A DNA stretch of 64,000 bases from positions 168,062 through 232,061 of the forward strand of contig NZ_AQQZ01000008.1 in the NCBI RefSeq assembly GCF_001205715.1. Reading direction: 5' to 3'. This DNA is from Pseudaestuariivita atlantica (lineage in GTDB: Bacteria; Pseudomonadota; Alphaproteobacteria; Rhodobacterales; Rhodobacteraceae). Shown here in pieces: positions 43,739 through 52,553 of this stretch (position 1 is the stretch's first letter; every line of letters starts with the position of its first letter). The position numbers and the translations under genes are program-made. The notes beneath the pieces were generated by a model. That model was not told the DNA's origin. It searched no databases and was given only the letters and a program-made list of their open reading frames with translations.

Positions 43739-44836
43739 ATGGCTGAAGTCGCGCTGAAAAAAGTGGTCAAGAGGTACGGCGATACAGAGGTCGTGCACGG
43801 CATCGACCTTGATATCGCGCATAACGAATTCGTGGTGCTTGTCGGTCCCTCGGGCTGCGGCAAGTCCACGACCCTGCGGATGATCGCCGGGCTTGAAGAG
43901 ATTTCGGACGGGGACATCGTGATCGGCGACACGGTGGTGAACACGCTGCCGCCGCGCCGGCGCAACATCTCGATGGTGTTCCAGAACTACGCGCTTTACC
44001 CGCACATGTCGGTGCGCGAGAACCTCGGCTTCTCGCTGAAGATCGCCAAGCGCCCCGAGGCCGAGATCGCGCGCGCGGTCGAGGACGCCGCCGCGATCCT
44101 CGGGCTGGACGCGCTGCTGGAACGGACCCCGGCGGAGTTGTCGGGCGGGCAGCGCCAGCGGGTTGCAATGGGCCGCGCCATCGTGCGCCACCCCGACGTG
44201 TTCCTGTTCGACGAACCCCTGTCGAACCTCGACGCCAAGCTGCGCACCCAGATGCGGGTCGAGATCAAGAAGCTGCATGCCAAGGTGCAGACGACCATCG
44301 TCTACGTGACCCATGACCAGATCGAGGCGATGACCCTCGCCGACCGGATCGTGATCATGAAGGACGGCCATATCGTGCAGGTGGGCACGCCGCTCGACGT
44401 GTTCGAGCGCCCGGTCGACACCTTCGTCGCCGGCTTCATCGGGTCGCCCCCGATGAACCTGATCGACGGCACCATCCGCGACGACACGGTCGTCTTCGGC
44501 GATGGGCGCAGCCTGCCGGTGCCGCCGGATTTCGCGGGCCGGCTGGAAAACGGGCACCGCGTGGTGTTCGGCTTCCGCGCCGACGTACTGATGCCCAAGG
44601 GGCACGCGCTGGCCGAAAGCGGAACCGTGCACGACATCGACCTCACCATCGACCTAGCCGAGCCGCTGGGATCGGAATCGATGCTGTTCTCGTCCCTTGC
44701 GGGCAAGGAAATCCAGGCCCGGATGCACAACCCGCGCGCCGTGCGGTCGGGCGAGGTGCTGACTTGCGAGCTGCACCTCGACAAGTGCCACCTGTTCGAT
44801 GCCGAGACGACCAGAAGCCTGCGGGGCGACGGGTGA
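43739..44836 (+). CDS. Sugar ABC ATP-binding protein (MalK/UgpC type)
   Basis: 365 residues from ATG 43739. Walker [10 protein letters not shown], signature L-S-G-G-Q-R-Q-R, Walker [12 protein letters not shown], switch His in Y-V-T-H-D-Q. The C-terminal 130 residues form the MalK-type regulatory domain (G-F-R-A-D-V). Energises the two permeases before it. Its stop overlaps the mutarotase start (TGATG). Confidence 0.93.
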   Translation: MAEVALKKVVKRYGDTEVVHGIDLDIAHNEFVVLVGPSGCGKSTTLRMIAGLEEISDGDIVIGDTVVNTLPPRRRNISMVFQNYALYPHMSVRENLGFSLKIAKRPEAEIARAVEDAAAILGLDALLERTPAELSGGQRQRVAMGRAIVRHPDVFLFDEPLSNLDAKLRTQMRVEIKKLHAKVQTTIVYVTHDQIEAMTLADRIVIMKDGHIVQVGTPLDVFERPVDTFVAGFIGSPPMNLIDGTIRDDTVVFGDGRSLPVPPDFAGRLENGHRVVFGFRADVLMPKGHALAESGTVHDIDLTIDLAEPLGSESMLFSSLAGKEIQARMHNPRAVRSGEVLTCELHLDKCHLFDAETTRSLRGDG

Positions 44837-45165
44837 TGCAGCGCATGGGCATGGTGATCGGCCTCAAGCCGGAGAAGGTCGCGGAGTACAAGGACCTGCA
44901 CGCCAATGCATGGCCCGCGATCCTGCAGCAGATCAGCGCCTGCAACATCCGCAACTACTCCATTTTCCTGCGCGAGCCGGAAAACCTGCTGTTCGGCTAC
45001 TGGGAATATCACGGGACCGATTTCGCCAGCGATGCGGCCCGGATGGCCGAGGACCCGGTGACGCGGGACTGGTGGGCGCTGACCGACCCCTGCCAGGAAC
45101 CGCTGCCCAGCCGCCAGGGCGACGAATGGTGGTGCATGATGGAGGAGGTGTTTCACCATGACTGA
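44836..45165 (+). CDS. L-rhamnose/L-fucose mutarotase (RhaM family)
   Basis: 109 residues, the exact size of the family, which equilibrates alpha and beta anomers of 6-deoxy-hexoses. Conserved features: H-A-N-A-W-P (general-acid His region), N-Y-S-I-F-L near the centre, and G-Y-W-E-Y-H plus a double Trp. Starts at the ATPase stop and overlaps the next gene by eight bases. This gene is the strongest sign that the imported sugar is a 6-deoxy-hexose. Confidence 0.88.
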   Translation: MQRMGMVIGLKPEKVAEYKDLHANAWPAILQQISACNIRNYSIFLREPENLLFGYWEYHGTDFASDAARMAEDPVTRDWWALTDPCQEPLPSRQGDEWWCMMEEVFHHD

Positions 45166-45805
45166 ACTGCGCGACAGGCTGGCCGGGTGCTATTCCGGCG
45201 TGGTGCATGACGTGATGCGCGGCATGGGGATGCGCAATTTCACCCTGCCCCCGCAGATCACGCCTCTGATGCCCGAAATGACACTCTGCGGCCCCGCCTT
45301 CACGATCGAGGGCCGCCCGGATGACAGCGCCGACCCGCACGAGACGCTTCTGGCGTGGACGGGGCTTTTGTCGAAAGCGCCCGCGGGCCATGTCTGGACC
45401 TGCCAACCCCACACCCACGACCTTGCCCAGATGGGCGAATTGTCGGCCGAGACGCTGCAGAAGAAGGGCGTCCTTGGCTGTGTTCTGGACGGCCACGCGC
45501 GCGACACGAATTTCCTGCTGGATATCGGGTTCCAGACATGGCGCATCGCGCACACGCCCAAGGACATCGTCGGGCGCTGGCTGCCCACGGCCACGGACGT
45601 GCCGATCCAGATCGCCGACGTGTGCATCGAACCGGGCGATTACCTGCTGGGCGACCGCGACGGCATGGTGCGCGTGCCACGCGACCGGCTGGAAGAGATC
45701 ACCGACCGGTCGGTCGAGGCGATGCAGACCGAGAACAAGGTCCGCACCGCGATCATGGCCGGCACCGATCCGCAGGACGCCTACCTGCAATACGGGAAGT
45801 TCTGA
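45158..45805 (+). CDS. RraA-like / HMG-type class II pyruvate aldolase family protein
   Basis: 215 residues. RraA-fold proteins include 4-hydroxy-4-methyl-2-oxoglutarate aldolase and oxaloacetate decarboxylase. Landmarks: H-D-V-M-R near the start, G-V-L-G-C-V-L-D-G-H-A-R-D (metal/substrate loop) and P-G-D-Y-L-L-G-D-R-D-G-M-V-R-V-P. In this operon it could cleave a 2-keto-3-deoxy sugar acid to pyruvate and lactaldehyde, an alternative to the dehydrogenase/hydrolase route encoded further on. That role is inferred from context only. Overlaps its neighbours on both sides. Confidence 0.75.
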   Translation: MTELRDRLAGCYSGVVHDVMRGMGMRNFTLPPQITPLMPEMTLCGPAFTIEGRPDDSADPHETLLAWTGLLSKAPAGHVWTCQPHTHDLAQMGELSAETLQKKGVLGCVLDGHARDTNFLLDIGFQTWRIAHTPKDIVGRWLPTATDVPIQIADVCIEPGDYLLGDRDGMVRVPRDRLEEITDRSVEAMQTENKVRTAIMAGTDPQDAYLQYGKF

Positions 45806-46914
45806 TGCGCATCGCCAGCCTGACCCTACGCGCCTGCAAGCAGGAGACGAGCGTCGCCGCCTCGTCGGCCCTGCGCGGCGTGGCACGGTCCGAGGGGCTG
45901 GAATTCCTTGTCTACACGCTGACGACGGAATGCGGACGCTCGGTGTCGATGTTCGGGTTCGCGGGCGCCGATGCCGAGGGCTCGGCCCGGCTTGCGAAAT
46001 CGCTCGAGCCGTTCCTCGTCGGGCGTGACGCCCGCGACCGCGAGGCGCTGTGGCACGATTTCCGCAAGCAGGACAGGTTCTGGTCGCTGCTGCCGATCTA
46101 TGTCTGGGGGCCGGTCGATTGCTGCCTGTGGCTGCTGGCGGCAGAGGCGGGGGGCCAGCCGCTGTGGCGGTTCCTCGGCGGCTGCCGGGATGAGGTGCCC
46201 GTCTATGTCAGCTCGATGTTCCACACCGATGGGCAGACCTATGTCGACGAGGCGCTGGCGGCACAGGCGCAGGGCTTTGCCGCCTACAAGCTGCATCCGC
46301 CCGGCAATTCGATCGACGAGGACCTCGCGATCCACGCCGCCTGCCGCGAGGCCGTGGGCCCCGGTTTCGGCCTGATGTCGGACCCGGTCGCCTTCATGAC
46401 CTACGAACAGGCGCTGCGCTACGGCCGGCGGCTGGAGGAACTGGATTACATCTGGTTCGAAGAGCCGATGCAGGACGAGAACATTCCCGCCCTCAAGGCG
46501 CTCACCGCTAGCCTCGACATCCCCGTGGTCGGCACCGAGACGCTGGCCAAGCACCCCTATTCGGTCGCCGCCTGCATCGCCGACCGGGTGGTGGACGTGG
46601 TGCGGGCGGATGTCAGCTGGTCGGGGGGCGTCACCTCGGTCCTCAAGACCGCGCACCTGGCCGAGGCCTTCGGCATGAATTGCGAGATCCACACGGCGAT
46701 CTTCCATCCCCTCGAAATGGTCAACCTGCACCTGTGCGGGGCCGTGAAGAATTGCAGCTACCTCGAACTGCTGTGCCCGGTCGAACGGTTTGACTTCGGC
46801 CTGACCGACGCGTTGCCGGTCCACGACGGCGTGGCGCGGCTGCCGGACGGTCCGGGCCTCGGGCGGGAACTGGACTGGGATCTCATCGATAATGCCACTC
46901 TCTGGTCGGCGTGA
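45805..46914 (+). CDS. Enolase-superfamily sugar acid dehydratase
   Basis: 369 residues from ATG 45805 (overlapping the previous stop). Mandelate racemase/muconate lactonizing fold: metal ligands in L-M-S-D-P, W-F-E-E-P and V-G-T-E-T, base in A-Y-K-L-H (K-x-H) and the other-face histidine in E-I-H-T-A. Shorter than the 440-residue L-fuconate dehydratase of Xanthomonas, and its K-x-H differs from the K-x-K usual there, so it is a distinct subgroup. Expected to dehydrate an aldonate to the 2-keto-3-deoxy acid. Substrate by context: L-fuconate or L-rhamnonate. Confidence 0.78.
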   Translation: MRIASLTLRACKQETSVAASSALRGVARSEGLEFLVYTLTTECGRSVSMFGFAGADAEGSARLAKSLEPFLVGRDARDREALWHDFRKQDRFWSLLPIYVWGPVDCCLWLLAAEAGGQPLWRFLGGCRDEVPVYVSSMFHTDGQTYVDEALAAQAQGFAAYKLHPPGNSIDEDLAIHAACREAVGPGFGLMSDPVAFMTYEQALRYGRRLEELDYIWFEEPMQDENIPALKALTASLDIPVVGTETLAKHPYSVAACIADRVVDVVRADVSWSGGVTSVLKTAHLAEAFGMNCEIHTAIFHPLEMVNLHLCGAVKNCSYLELLCPVERFDFGLTDALPVHDGVARLPDGPGLGRELDWDLIDNATLWSA

Positions 46915-46924
46915 AGGAGCGGTC

Positions 46925-47236
46925 ATGGACGGACACACCACATTGCTGCGCCTTCACGCCGACGACAACGTGCTTGTCGCGCTTGGCCCCGTGGGACCGG
47001 GCGAAGTCCGCGTCGGCGACACCGCGACCCTGATGCTGCGCGGGGCAGTCACGCTGGGTCACAAGGTGGCCGCGCGGGCAATCGCCAGTGGCGAGACCAT
47101 CGTGAAATACGGGATGCCGATCGGCGTCGCGACAGCGGACATCGCGCAGGGCGACCACGTGCACGTGCACAACATCGCCTCGCGCTACACCGCGACCCAT
47201 TACCGGAGTGACGATGCGGGGCTGAGTGATGAGTGA
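46925..47236 (+). CDS. UxaA-type dehydratase small subunit (SAF domain)
   Basis: 103 residues from ATG 46925. SAF-domain protein that corresponds to the N-terminal part of altronate/galactarate dehydratase; G-H-K-V-A-A-R-A-I-A-S-G-E and I-V-K-Y-G-M-P-I-G are typical, with His residues in H-V-H-V-H-N near the metal site. Encoded separately from the large subunit, as also seen in sulfolactate sulfo-lyase (SuyA). Overlaps the large-subunit gene by eight bases, so the two form one enzyme. Confidence 0.83.
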   Translation: MDGHTTLLRLHADDNVLVALGPVGPGEVRVGDTATLMLRGAVTLGHKVAARAIASGETIVKYGMPIGVATADIAQGDHVHVHNIASRYTATHYRSDDAGLSDE

Positions 47237-48431
47237 AAGCTGGCAGGGATATCTGCGCGCCGATGGCCGCAAGGGCATCCGCAACGTGGTGGCGGTGGTC
47301 TACCTCGTGGAATGCGCGCATTTCGTGGCGGACGAGATCTGCCGGGGTTTCCCGCGCGACGACGTGCACCTGATCGGGTTTCCCGGCTGTTTCCCCAACG
47401 ATTACGCCCAGATGATGATGGAACGCCTGTGTACCCATCCCAATGTCGGGGCCGTGGTGCTGGTGTCGCTTGGCTGCGAAAGCTTCAACCGCACCCGGCT
47501 GGCCGAGGTGATCGCCGCAAGCGGGCGGCCGGTGGAAACCTTCGTGATCCAGAAAACAGGCGGGTCCGCCGCCACGATCCGCGACGGCCGCGCCGCCGTC
47601 GCCCGCGCCAGAGCCGCCATTGCCGGGGTTCCACGGGTGGAAATGACGGTGGGCGATCTGATCGTCGGCACCGTCTGCGGTGGGTCGGACGGAACCAGCG
47701 GCATAAGCGGCAACCCCGCGGCGGGCCGCGCCTTCGACCGGCTGGTGCGCGAGGGCGCGACCTGCATCTTCGAGGAAACCGGCGAACTGATCGGCTGCGA
47801 GGACGTGATGGCGGCCCGCGCGGTGACGCCGGAACTGGGCACCGAACTGCGGCGCGCCGTCGAAAAGGCGGCGCGGTACTACGACACGCTGGGTTTCGGC
47901 AGCTTCGCCGCCGGCAACGCCACCGGCGGGCTGTCCACCATCGAGGAGAAGTCGCTCGGCGCCTATGTGAAATCCGGCGACTCGCCCATCAGCGGCATCA
48001 TCAAGCCCGGTGACGTGCCACCGACCGGCGGGCTTTACCTGATGGATGTCGTGCCGGACGGCGACGTGCGGTTCGGCTTTCCCAACATCACCGACAATGC
48101 CGAGATCGTGGAGATGATCGCCAGCGGAGCGCATGTGACGCTGTTCGTGACCGGGCGCGGATCGGTGGTGGGATCGGCGCTGTCGCCCGTCATCAAGATC
48201 TGCGCCAACCCCGATACCTACCGCGCGCTGGCGGGCGACATGGACGTGAACGCCGGCGCGATCATCGAGGGCGACCGGTCGCTGGACGAAGTCGCGGGCG
48301 AAATCTTCGACATGATCGTCGCGACCGCCGGGGGCCGGCAGACCGCGTCCGAGGAGCTGGGTCACCAGGAATTCATCCTGACCTACAAGAGTTTCGAGCC
48401 GCTTGGCCCCGCCTGCCTGCCCGCGGCCTGA
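47229..48431 (+). CDS. UxaA-type dehydratase large subunit
   Basis: 400 residues from ATG 47229. Corresponds to the C-terminal catalytic part of altronate dehydratase: G-Y-L-R-A-D-G-R-K-G-I-R-N at the start, G-C-E near residue 87, C-G-G-S-D-G-T-S-G-I-S-G-N-P near 155, and E-E-T-G-E. With the SAF subunit it makes an iron-dependent dehydratase or lyase. The operon thus has a second, unrelated dehydratase besides the enolase-type one; which of them acts on the deoxy-sugar acid cannot be told from sequence. Sulfo-lyase activity (SuyB-like) is a less likely alternative. Confidence 0.82.
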   Translation: MSESWQGYLRADGRKGIRNVVAVVYLVECAHFVADEICRGFPRDDVHLIGFPGCFPNDYAQMMMERLCTHPNVGAVVLVSLGCESFNRTRLAEVIAASGRPVETFVIQKTGGSAATIRDGRAAVARARAAIAGVPRVEMTVGDLIVGTVCGGSDGTSGISGNPAAGRAFDRLVREGATCIFEETGELIGCEDVMAARAVTPELGTELRRAVEKAARYYDTLGFGSFAAGNATGGLSTIEEKSLGAYVKSGDSPISGIIKPGDVPPTGGLYLMDVVPDGDVRFGFPNITDNAEIVEMIASGAHVTLFVTGRGSVVGSALSPVIKICANPDTYRALAGDMDVNAGAIIEGDRSLDEVAGEIFDMIVATAGGRQTASEELGHQEFILTYKSFEPLGPACLPAA

Positions 48432-48443
48432 AGAGGAATGGAC

Positions 48444-49172
48444 ATGCGACGCCTTGAAGGGAAAACCGTCCTCGCCACCGCCGCCGCGCAGGGGATCGGC
48501 CGCGCCACCGTGGAACGGATGGCGGCAGAAGGCGCGCGAGTGATCGCCACCGACATCAACCCGGACGCGCTGCCGACCGGCGAGGGGCTTGAGACCCGCC
48601 GCCTCGATGTCACCGACCTCGCCGCGATCAAGATGCTGGTGCGGGACGCGGGCCCGGTCGACGTGCTGTTCAACTGCGCCGGGATCGTGCATGCGGGCAA
48701 CATTCTCGACGCGACGCAGGCCGACCTGGAGCGCGCCTTCGCGCTGAACGTCCGGGCCATGTTCGACACCATCCGCGCGGTGCTGCCCGGCATGATCGAA
48801 CGAGGGGCCGGGTCGATCATCAACATCGCGTCGGTCGCGTCGTCGGTGATCGGCGTGCCGAACCGGCTGGTTTACGGGACCACGAAAGCCGCCGTCATCG
48901 GCCTGACCAAGGCCGTGGCCGCAGATCACGTCACGCAGGGCATCCGGTGCAACGCCATCTGCCCCGGCACCGTCGACAGCCCGTCACTGCACGCGCGGCT
49001 GCGCGAGACCGGCGACTACGAACAGGCATGGCAGGATTTCCAGGCACGCCAGAAGATGGGCCGCGTGGGCCGGCCCGAAGAGATCGCCGCGATGGCCTGC
49101 CACCTCGCCTCGGACGAGGCCGCCTTCACCACCGGACAGGCGCTGAACGTTGATGGCGGCTGGACGATCTGA
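48444..49172 (+). CDS. Short-chain dehydrogenase (2-keto-3-deoxy-sugar-acid dehydrogenase-like)
   Basis: 242 residues. ATG 48444 is preferred since agagga lies seven bases upstream; ATG 48438 overlaps that site. Classical SDR: coenzyme loop A-A-Q-G-I-G-R, N-C-A-G-I, catalytic Ser in N-I-A-S-V and Y-G-T-T-K (Tyr/Lys), D36-like D-I-N after strand 2 suggesting NAD. In the Xanthomonas L-fucose pathway an SDR oxidises 2-keto-3-deoxy-L-fuconate at C4 before hydrolysis, and the neighbour at 49197 is the matching hydrolase. Confidence 0.83.
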   Translation: MRRLEGKTVLATAAAQGIGRATVERMAAEGARVIATDINPDALPTGEGLETRRLDVTDLAAIKMLVRDAGPVDVLFNCAGIVHAGNILDATQADLERAFALNVRAMFDTIRAVLPGMIERGAGSIINIASVASSVIGVPNRLVYGTTKAAVIGLTKAVAADHVTQGIRCNAICPGTVDSPSLHARLRETGDYEQAWQDFQARQKMGRVGRPEEIAAMACHLASDEAAFTTGQALNVDGGWTI

Positions 49173-49196
49173 TCACTCCACACGAACGGACATTGC

Positions 49197-50036
49197 ATGA
49201 AACTCTTGCGACACGGCGCGCCCGGCGCCGAAAAACCGGGACTTCTGGACCATGACGGGCAGATGCGCGACCTGAGCGGCGTGATATCCGATATCGCCGG
49301 GCAGGCCCTTGCCGACATGTCGTGGCTGCAAAGCCTCGATATCGCGGGGCTGCCGGTGATCGAGGGCACCCCGCGGCTTGGCCCCTGCGTCGGCGGCACC
49401 GGCAAGTTCATGTGCATCGGGCTCAACTATGCCGACCACGCCGCCGAAAGCGGCATGCAGGTCCCGTCAGAGCCGGTCCTGTTCATGAAGGCGACCTCGG
49501 CCATTTGCGGGCCGAACGACCCGATCATCATCCCGCGCGGATCGGTCAAGACCGACTGGGAGGTCGAACTGGGCGTGGTGATCGGCCAGCCCGGCAAATA
49601 CATCGACGAGGCCGACGCGCTGTCGCACGTGGCGGGCTATTGCGTGATCAACGACGTGTCGGAACGCGAATTCCAGATCGAACGGCAGGGGCAATGGTCG
49701 AAGGGCAAGGGATGCGACAATTTCGGCCAGACCGGGCCGTGGCTGGTCACCCCGGACGAGATCGACGACCCGCAGGACCTGCCCATGTGGCTGGACGTGA
49801 ACGGGCAGCGGATGCAGACCGGATCGACCCGGACGATGGTCTACGGCGTGGCGCACCTTGTCAGCTACCTCAGCCGCTTCTTCACCCTGCATCCGGGCGA
49901 CATCATCTCGACCGGCACGCCGCCGGGCGTCGGCCTTGGCTTTACCCCGCCGCGATACCTGAAGGCCGGGGATGTCGTGGACCTCGGGATCGAGGGGCTG
50001 GGCCAGCAGCGACAGGTCTGCGTGGACGATTTCTGA
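49197..50036 (+). CDS. Fumarylacetoacetate-hydrolase family diketo-acid hydrolase
   Basis: 279 residues. FAH fold with metal ligands expected in V-E-L-G-V-V-I-G and S-E-R-E-F-Q and the substrate segment G-L-N-Y-A-D-H-A, G-K-G-C-D-N-F, T-G-T-P-P-G-V-G. Members of this group cleave 2,4-diketo-3-deoxy-L-fuconate or -rhamnonate to pyruvate and L-lactate. As last gene of the operon it completes the non-phosphorylating pathway. Confidence 0.86.
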   Translation: MKLLRHGAPGAEKPGLLDHDGQMRDLSGVISDIAGQALADMSWLQSLDIAGLPVIEGTPRLGPCVGGTGKFMCIGLNYADHAAESGMQVPSEPVLFMKATSAICGPNDPIIIPRGSVKTDWEVELGVVIGQPGKYIDEADALSHVAGYCVINDVSEREFQIERQGQWSKGKGCDNFGQTGPWLVTPDEIDDPQDLPMWLDVNGQRMQTGSTRTMVYGVAHLVSYLSRFFTLHPGDIISTGTPPGVGLGFTPPRYLKAGDVVDLGIEGLGQQRQVCVDDF

Positions 50037-50085
50037 TCGCGCCGCCTGCCTCGCCCTGCACCGCACCGCGCGGCTTGCGCCGGGA

Positions 50086-50997
50086 TCAGGCCCCGTCGAG
50101 ATACGGGGCAAGGCTTTCCCTGAACGCCTCGATGAATTCGAGCGTGATCAGGGAGGGCGTCTTGTGCACCGGGCGGATAAGCGAGATGCGGTGTGACAGG
50201 GCGGGCACGAAGGGCCGGTAGCCGAGCCCCAGATCGGCGTATTTCCGTGCGTCCATTTCGCTGACCACCGACACGCCCGCGCCGTTGCACACCAGTTCGC
50301 AGGCGGCGGTGAACTGGCGGACCTCGATATGCGAGCGCAATTCGAGCCCTTCGTCGCGGAAACGCCGGTCCAGCTCCTGGTAGAAGACGCTGTCCTTCCG
50401 CGTATGGATGATGTTTTCGCCCTGCAGGTCGCGCGGGCTGATCCAGTCGCAGGCCGCAAGGCGGTGACCGGCGGGGAAGATACAGACCGTGCGCATGCTC
50501 AGGTCCGTCGTCTCGACCGCGGGGTGGCCGAAGAACCCGTCGGTGATCCCGAAATCGTACTGCTCGGTGATCATCCATTCGAGGATGCGTTCGGGCCGGT
50601 CGGGTTCGATCGTCATCGAGATGCCGGGGCGTTCGCGAAGGAAATCGGCGACGACGCGCGGCAGGTGGCTGGTGGCGAAACCGGGCAGGCAGGCGATGCG
50701 GATATGCCCCGCCTTGCGCTTGGTGATGTCGGCGCTGATATCGGAGATCTGGTGCATCAGTTCCACCACGCGGCGGATGTCGGGTTCGAGCAGTCGCACC
50801 TCCTGCGAAGGCACCAGCCGCCCGTCGCGCTTGTCGAACAACTGGAAGTCGAATTCCTTGCCCAGGTCGGACAGCAGGCGGCTGATCGCGGGTTGGCTGA
50901 TGCCAAGCTCGGCCGCGGCCGCCGTCATGGAACCGTTACCGATAACGGCCATAAGGGCTTCGAGTTGACGTATCCGGGGGGTCTTGCGGTGCTTCAT
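50086..50997 (-). CDS. LysR family transcriptional regulator (ugp side)
   Basis: 303 residues. Winged helix at residues 7-66 with M-T-A-A-A-A-E-L-G-I-S-Q-P-A-I-S-R-L-L. The remainder is a periplasmic-type effector domain. Converges with the sugar operon (49 nt apart) and diverges from ugpB with a 175-base AT-rich gap, so ugpBAEC is the probable target. Confidence 0.86.
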   Translation of the reverse strand: MKHRKTPRIRQLEALMAVIGNGSMTAAAAELGISQPAISRLLSDLGKEFDFQLFDKRDGRLVPSQEVRLLEPDIRRVVELMHQISDISADITKRKAGHIRIACLPGFATSHLPRVVADFLRERPGISMTIEPDRPERILEWMITEQYDFGITDGFFGHPAVETTDLSMRTVCIFPAGHRLAACDWISPRDLQGENIIHTRKDSVFYQELDRRFRDEGLELRSHIEVRQFTAACELVCNGAGVSVVSEMDARKYADLGLGYRPFVPALSHRISLIRPVHKTPSLITLEFIEAFRESLAPYLDGA

Positions 50998-51172
50998 CGT
51001 GCCCTGCGTTCCGAACTTTGGTGGCGGCGCATAACATTGTATTATAAAATATCAACCTCAACCTATCTTGCATTATGCCTGCCTCCCGGTACTGTTAGCG
51101 CACGAGGCGAGGGGGCATTTGCCTGACAACACGCGTCTCACACGCACCGGTTGCGGTGCCAGGGAGGAACCC

Positions 51173-52483
51173 ATGAAGAAACATATGCTCGGCCTTGCTG
51201 CCGTAACTCTCGCGTTGACGCCCATTGCGGCGGCGGCGCAAACCGAAATCCAGTTCTGGCACGCCTTCACCGGCCGCTTGGGCGAACTGGTGGCCGCGCA
51301 GGTCGACAACTTCAACGCCAGCCAGAGCGACTACACCGTCGTGCAAAGCCACAAGGGCAACTATTCCGAGACCCTGAATGCCGGCATCGCCGCCTTCCGG
51401 GCGCAGGAACAGCCGCATATCCTGATGGTCTTCGAAGTCGGCACCGCCACGATGATGGCCGCCAAGGGCGCGATCCGCCCGGTTTACGAGGTGATGGCCG
51501 AAAGCGGTGCGAGCTTTGATCCCGACGCCTATATCGGCGCGGTCAAGGGCTATTACACCACGACGGACGGCGACATGCTGTCCCTTCCCTTCAACTCGTC
51601 CACGCCCGTTCTGTGGGTGAACCGCGACGCGTTCGAGGCGGCAGGCGTCGATCCGGACATGGACCTGTCGACATGGGAGAACGTGGGTGAGGCGCTGGAC
51701 GCGCTGAAGGCCGGGGGCGAGGATTGCCCGCTGGTCACCGCGTGGCAAAGCTGGATCCACCTCGAGAACTTCTCGGCCTACCACAATGTCCCGTTCGCCA
51801 GCAAAGACAACGGCTTTGCCGGGCTTGATACCGAGTTGATGCTGAACGGCCCGGCGCAGGTCGCGCACCTGTCGGCGATGCAGGACTGGGCGAAGGACGG
51901 CAAGTTCATCTATACCGGCCGCCGCAACGAGGGCGGGGCCAACTTCCGCTCGGGCGAATGCGCGCTCTTCACCGAAAGCTCGGCGGGGTACGCGGGCATC
52001 AAGGCAGAGGCCGAGTTCAATTTCGAAGTGCGCCCGCTGCCCTACTGGAAGGCGCTTGTCGACGAGCCGCAGAACACCATCATCGGTGGCGCGTCGCTGT
52101 GGGTGATGTCGGGCCACGAATCCGGCGACTACAAGGGCGTAGGCGAATTCCTGAGCTACCTGTCCTCGACCGAGGTGCAGGCGCAATGGCACCAGGACAC
52201 CGGGTACCTGCCGATCACCACGGCCGCCGGCGATGCCACCCGCGCCTCGGGCTTCTACGATGAGAACCCCGGCACCGATGTCGCCGTGATCCAGATGACG
52301 GCCAAGCAGCCGACTGCCAATTCCAAGGGTCTGCGTCTTGGCTCCTTCGACCAGATCCGCGGGATCATCGACGAAGAGCTGGAAGCGATCTGGGCGGGCG
52401 ACAAGACCGCGCAGGAAGCCATGGACAGCGCCAAGGCGCGCGGTGACGCGCTGCTGCGCCGGTTCGAGGCGGCCAACCGCTAA
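51173..52483 (+). CDS. ugpB: Glycerol-3-phosphate-type ABC binding protein UgpB
   Basis: 436 residues from ATG 51173 with agggagga upstream. Signal peptide of about 22 residues (L-A-A-V-T-L-A-L-T-P-I-A-A-A-A-Q). Mature start T-E-I-Q-F-W-H-A-F-T-G is the UgpB hallmark, and L-P-F-N-S-S-T-P-V-L and the G-G-A-S-L-W-V region also match. Binds sn-glycerol 3-phosphate or glycerophosphodiesters in the periplasm. Followed by a long hairpin, then ugpA, ugpE and ugpC. Confidence 0.9.
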   Translation: MKKHMLGLAAVTLALTPIAAAAQTEIQFWHAFTGRLGELVAAQVDNFNASQSDYTVVQSHKGNYSETLNAGIAAFRAQEQPHILMVFEVGTATMMAAKGAIRPVYEVMAESGASFDPDAYIGAVKGYYTTTDGDMLSLPFNSSTPVLWVNRDAFEAAGVDPDMDLSTWENVGEALDALKAGGEDCPLVTAWQSWIHLENFSAYHNVPFASKDNGFAGLDTELMLNGPAQVAHLSAMQDWAKDGKFIYTGRRNEGGANFRSGECALFTESSAGYAGIKAEAEFNFEVRPLPYWKALVDEPQNTIIGGASLWVMSGHESGDYKGVGEFLSYLSSTEVQAQWHQDTGYLPITTAAGDATRASGFYDENPGTDVAVIQMTAKQPTANSKGLRLGSFDQIRGIIDEELEAIWAGDKTAQEAMDSAKARGDALLRRFEAANR

Positions 52484-52493
52484 CCGTTGAAAC

Positions 52494-52525
52494 GGTCCGT
52501 CCCGGCCATTGCGCCGGGGCGGACC
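52494..52525 (+). terminator. Hairpin between ugpB and ugpA
   Basis: 13-bp stem (52494-52506 with 52513-52525, one G-T pair) and a 6-base loop cattgc, 10 bases after the ugpB stop. No T-run, so partial termination or message protection is more likely than full stop. Confidence 0.6.
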
Positions 52526-52553
52526 CCGCCACGTCGCGACACCGGGACAGTTC

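Noticed and set aside
46925..48431. SuyAB sulfolactate sulfo-lyase
   Set aside because: The split small/large arrangement is the same, but the surrounding genes are for a deoxy-sugar pathway and no sulfite-handling gene is present, so a UxaA-type dehydratase is the better reading.
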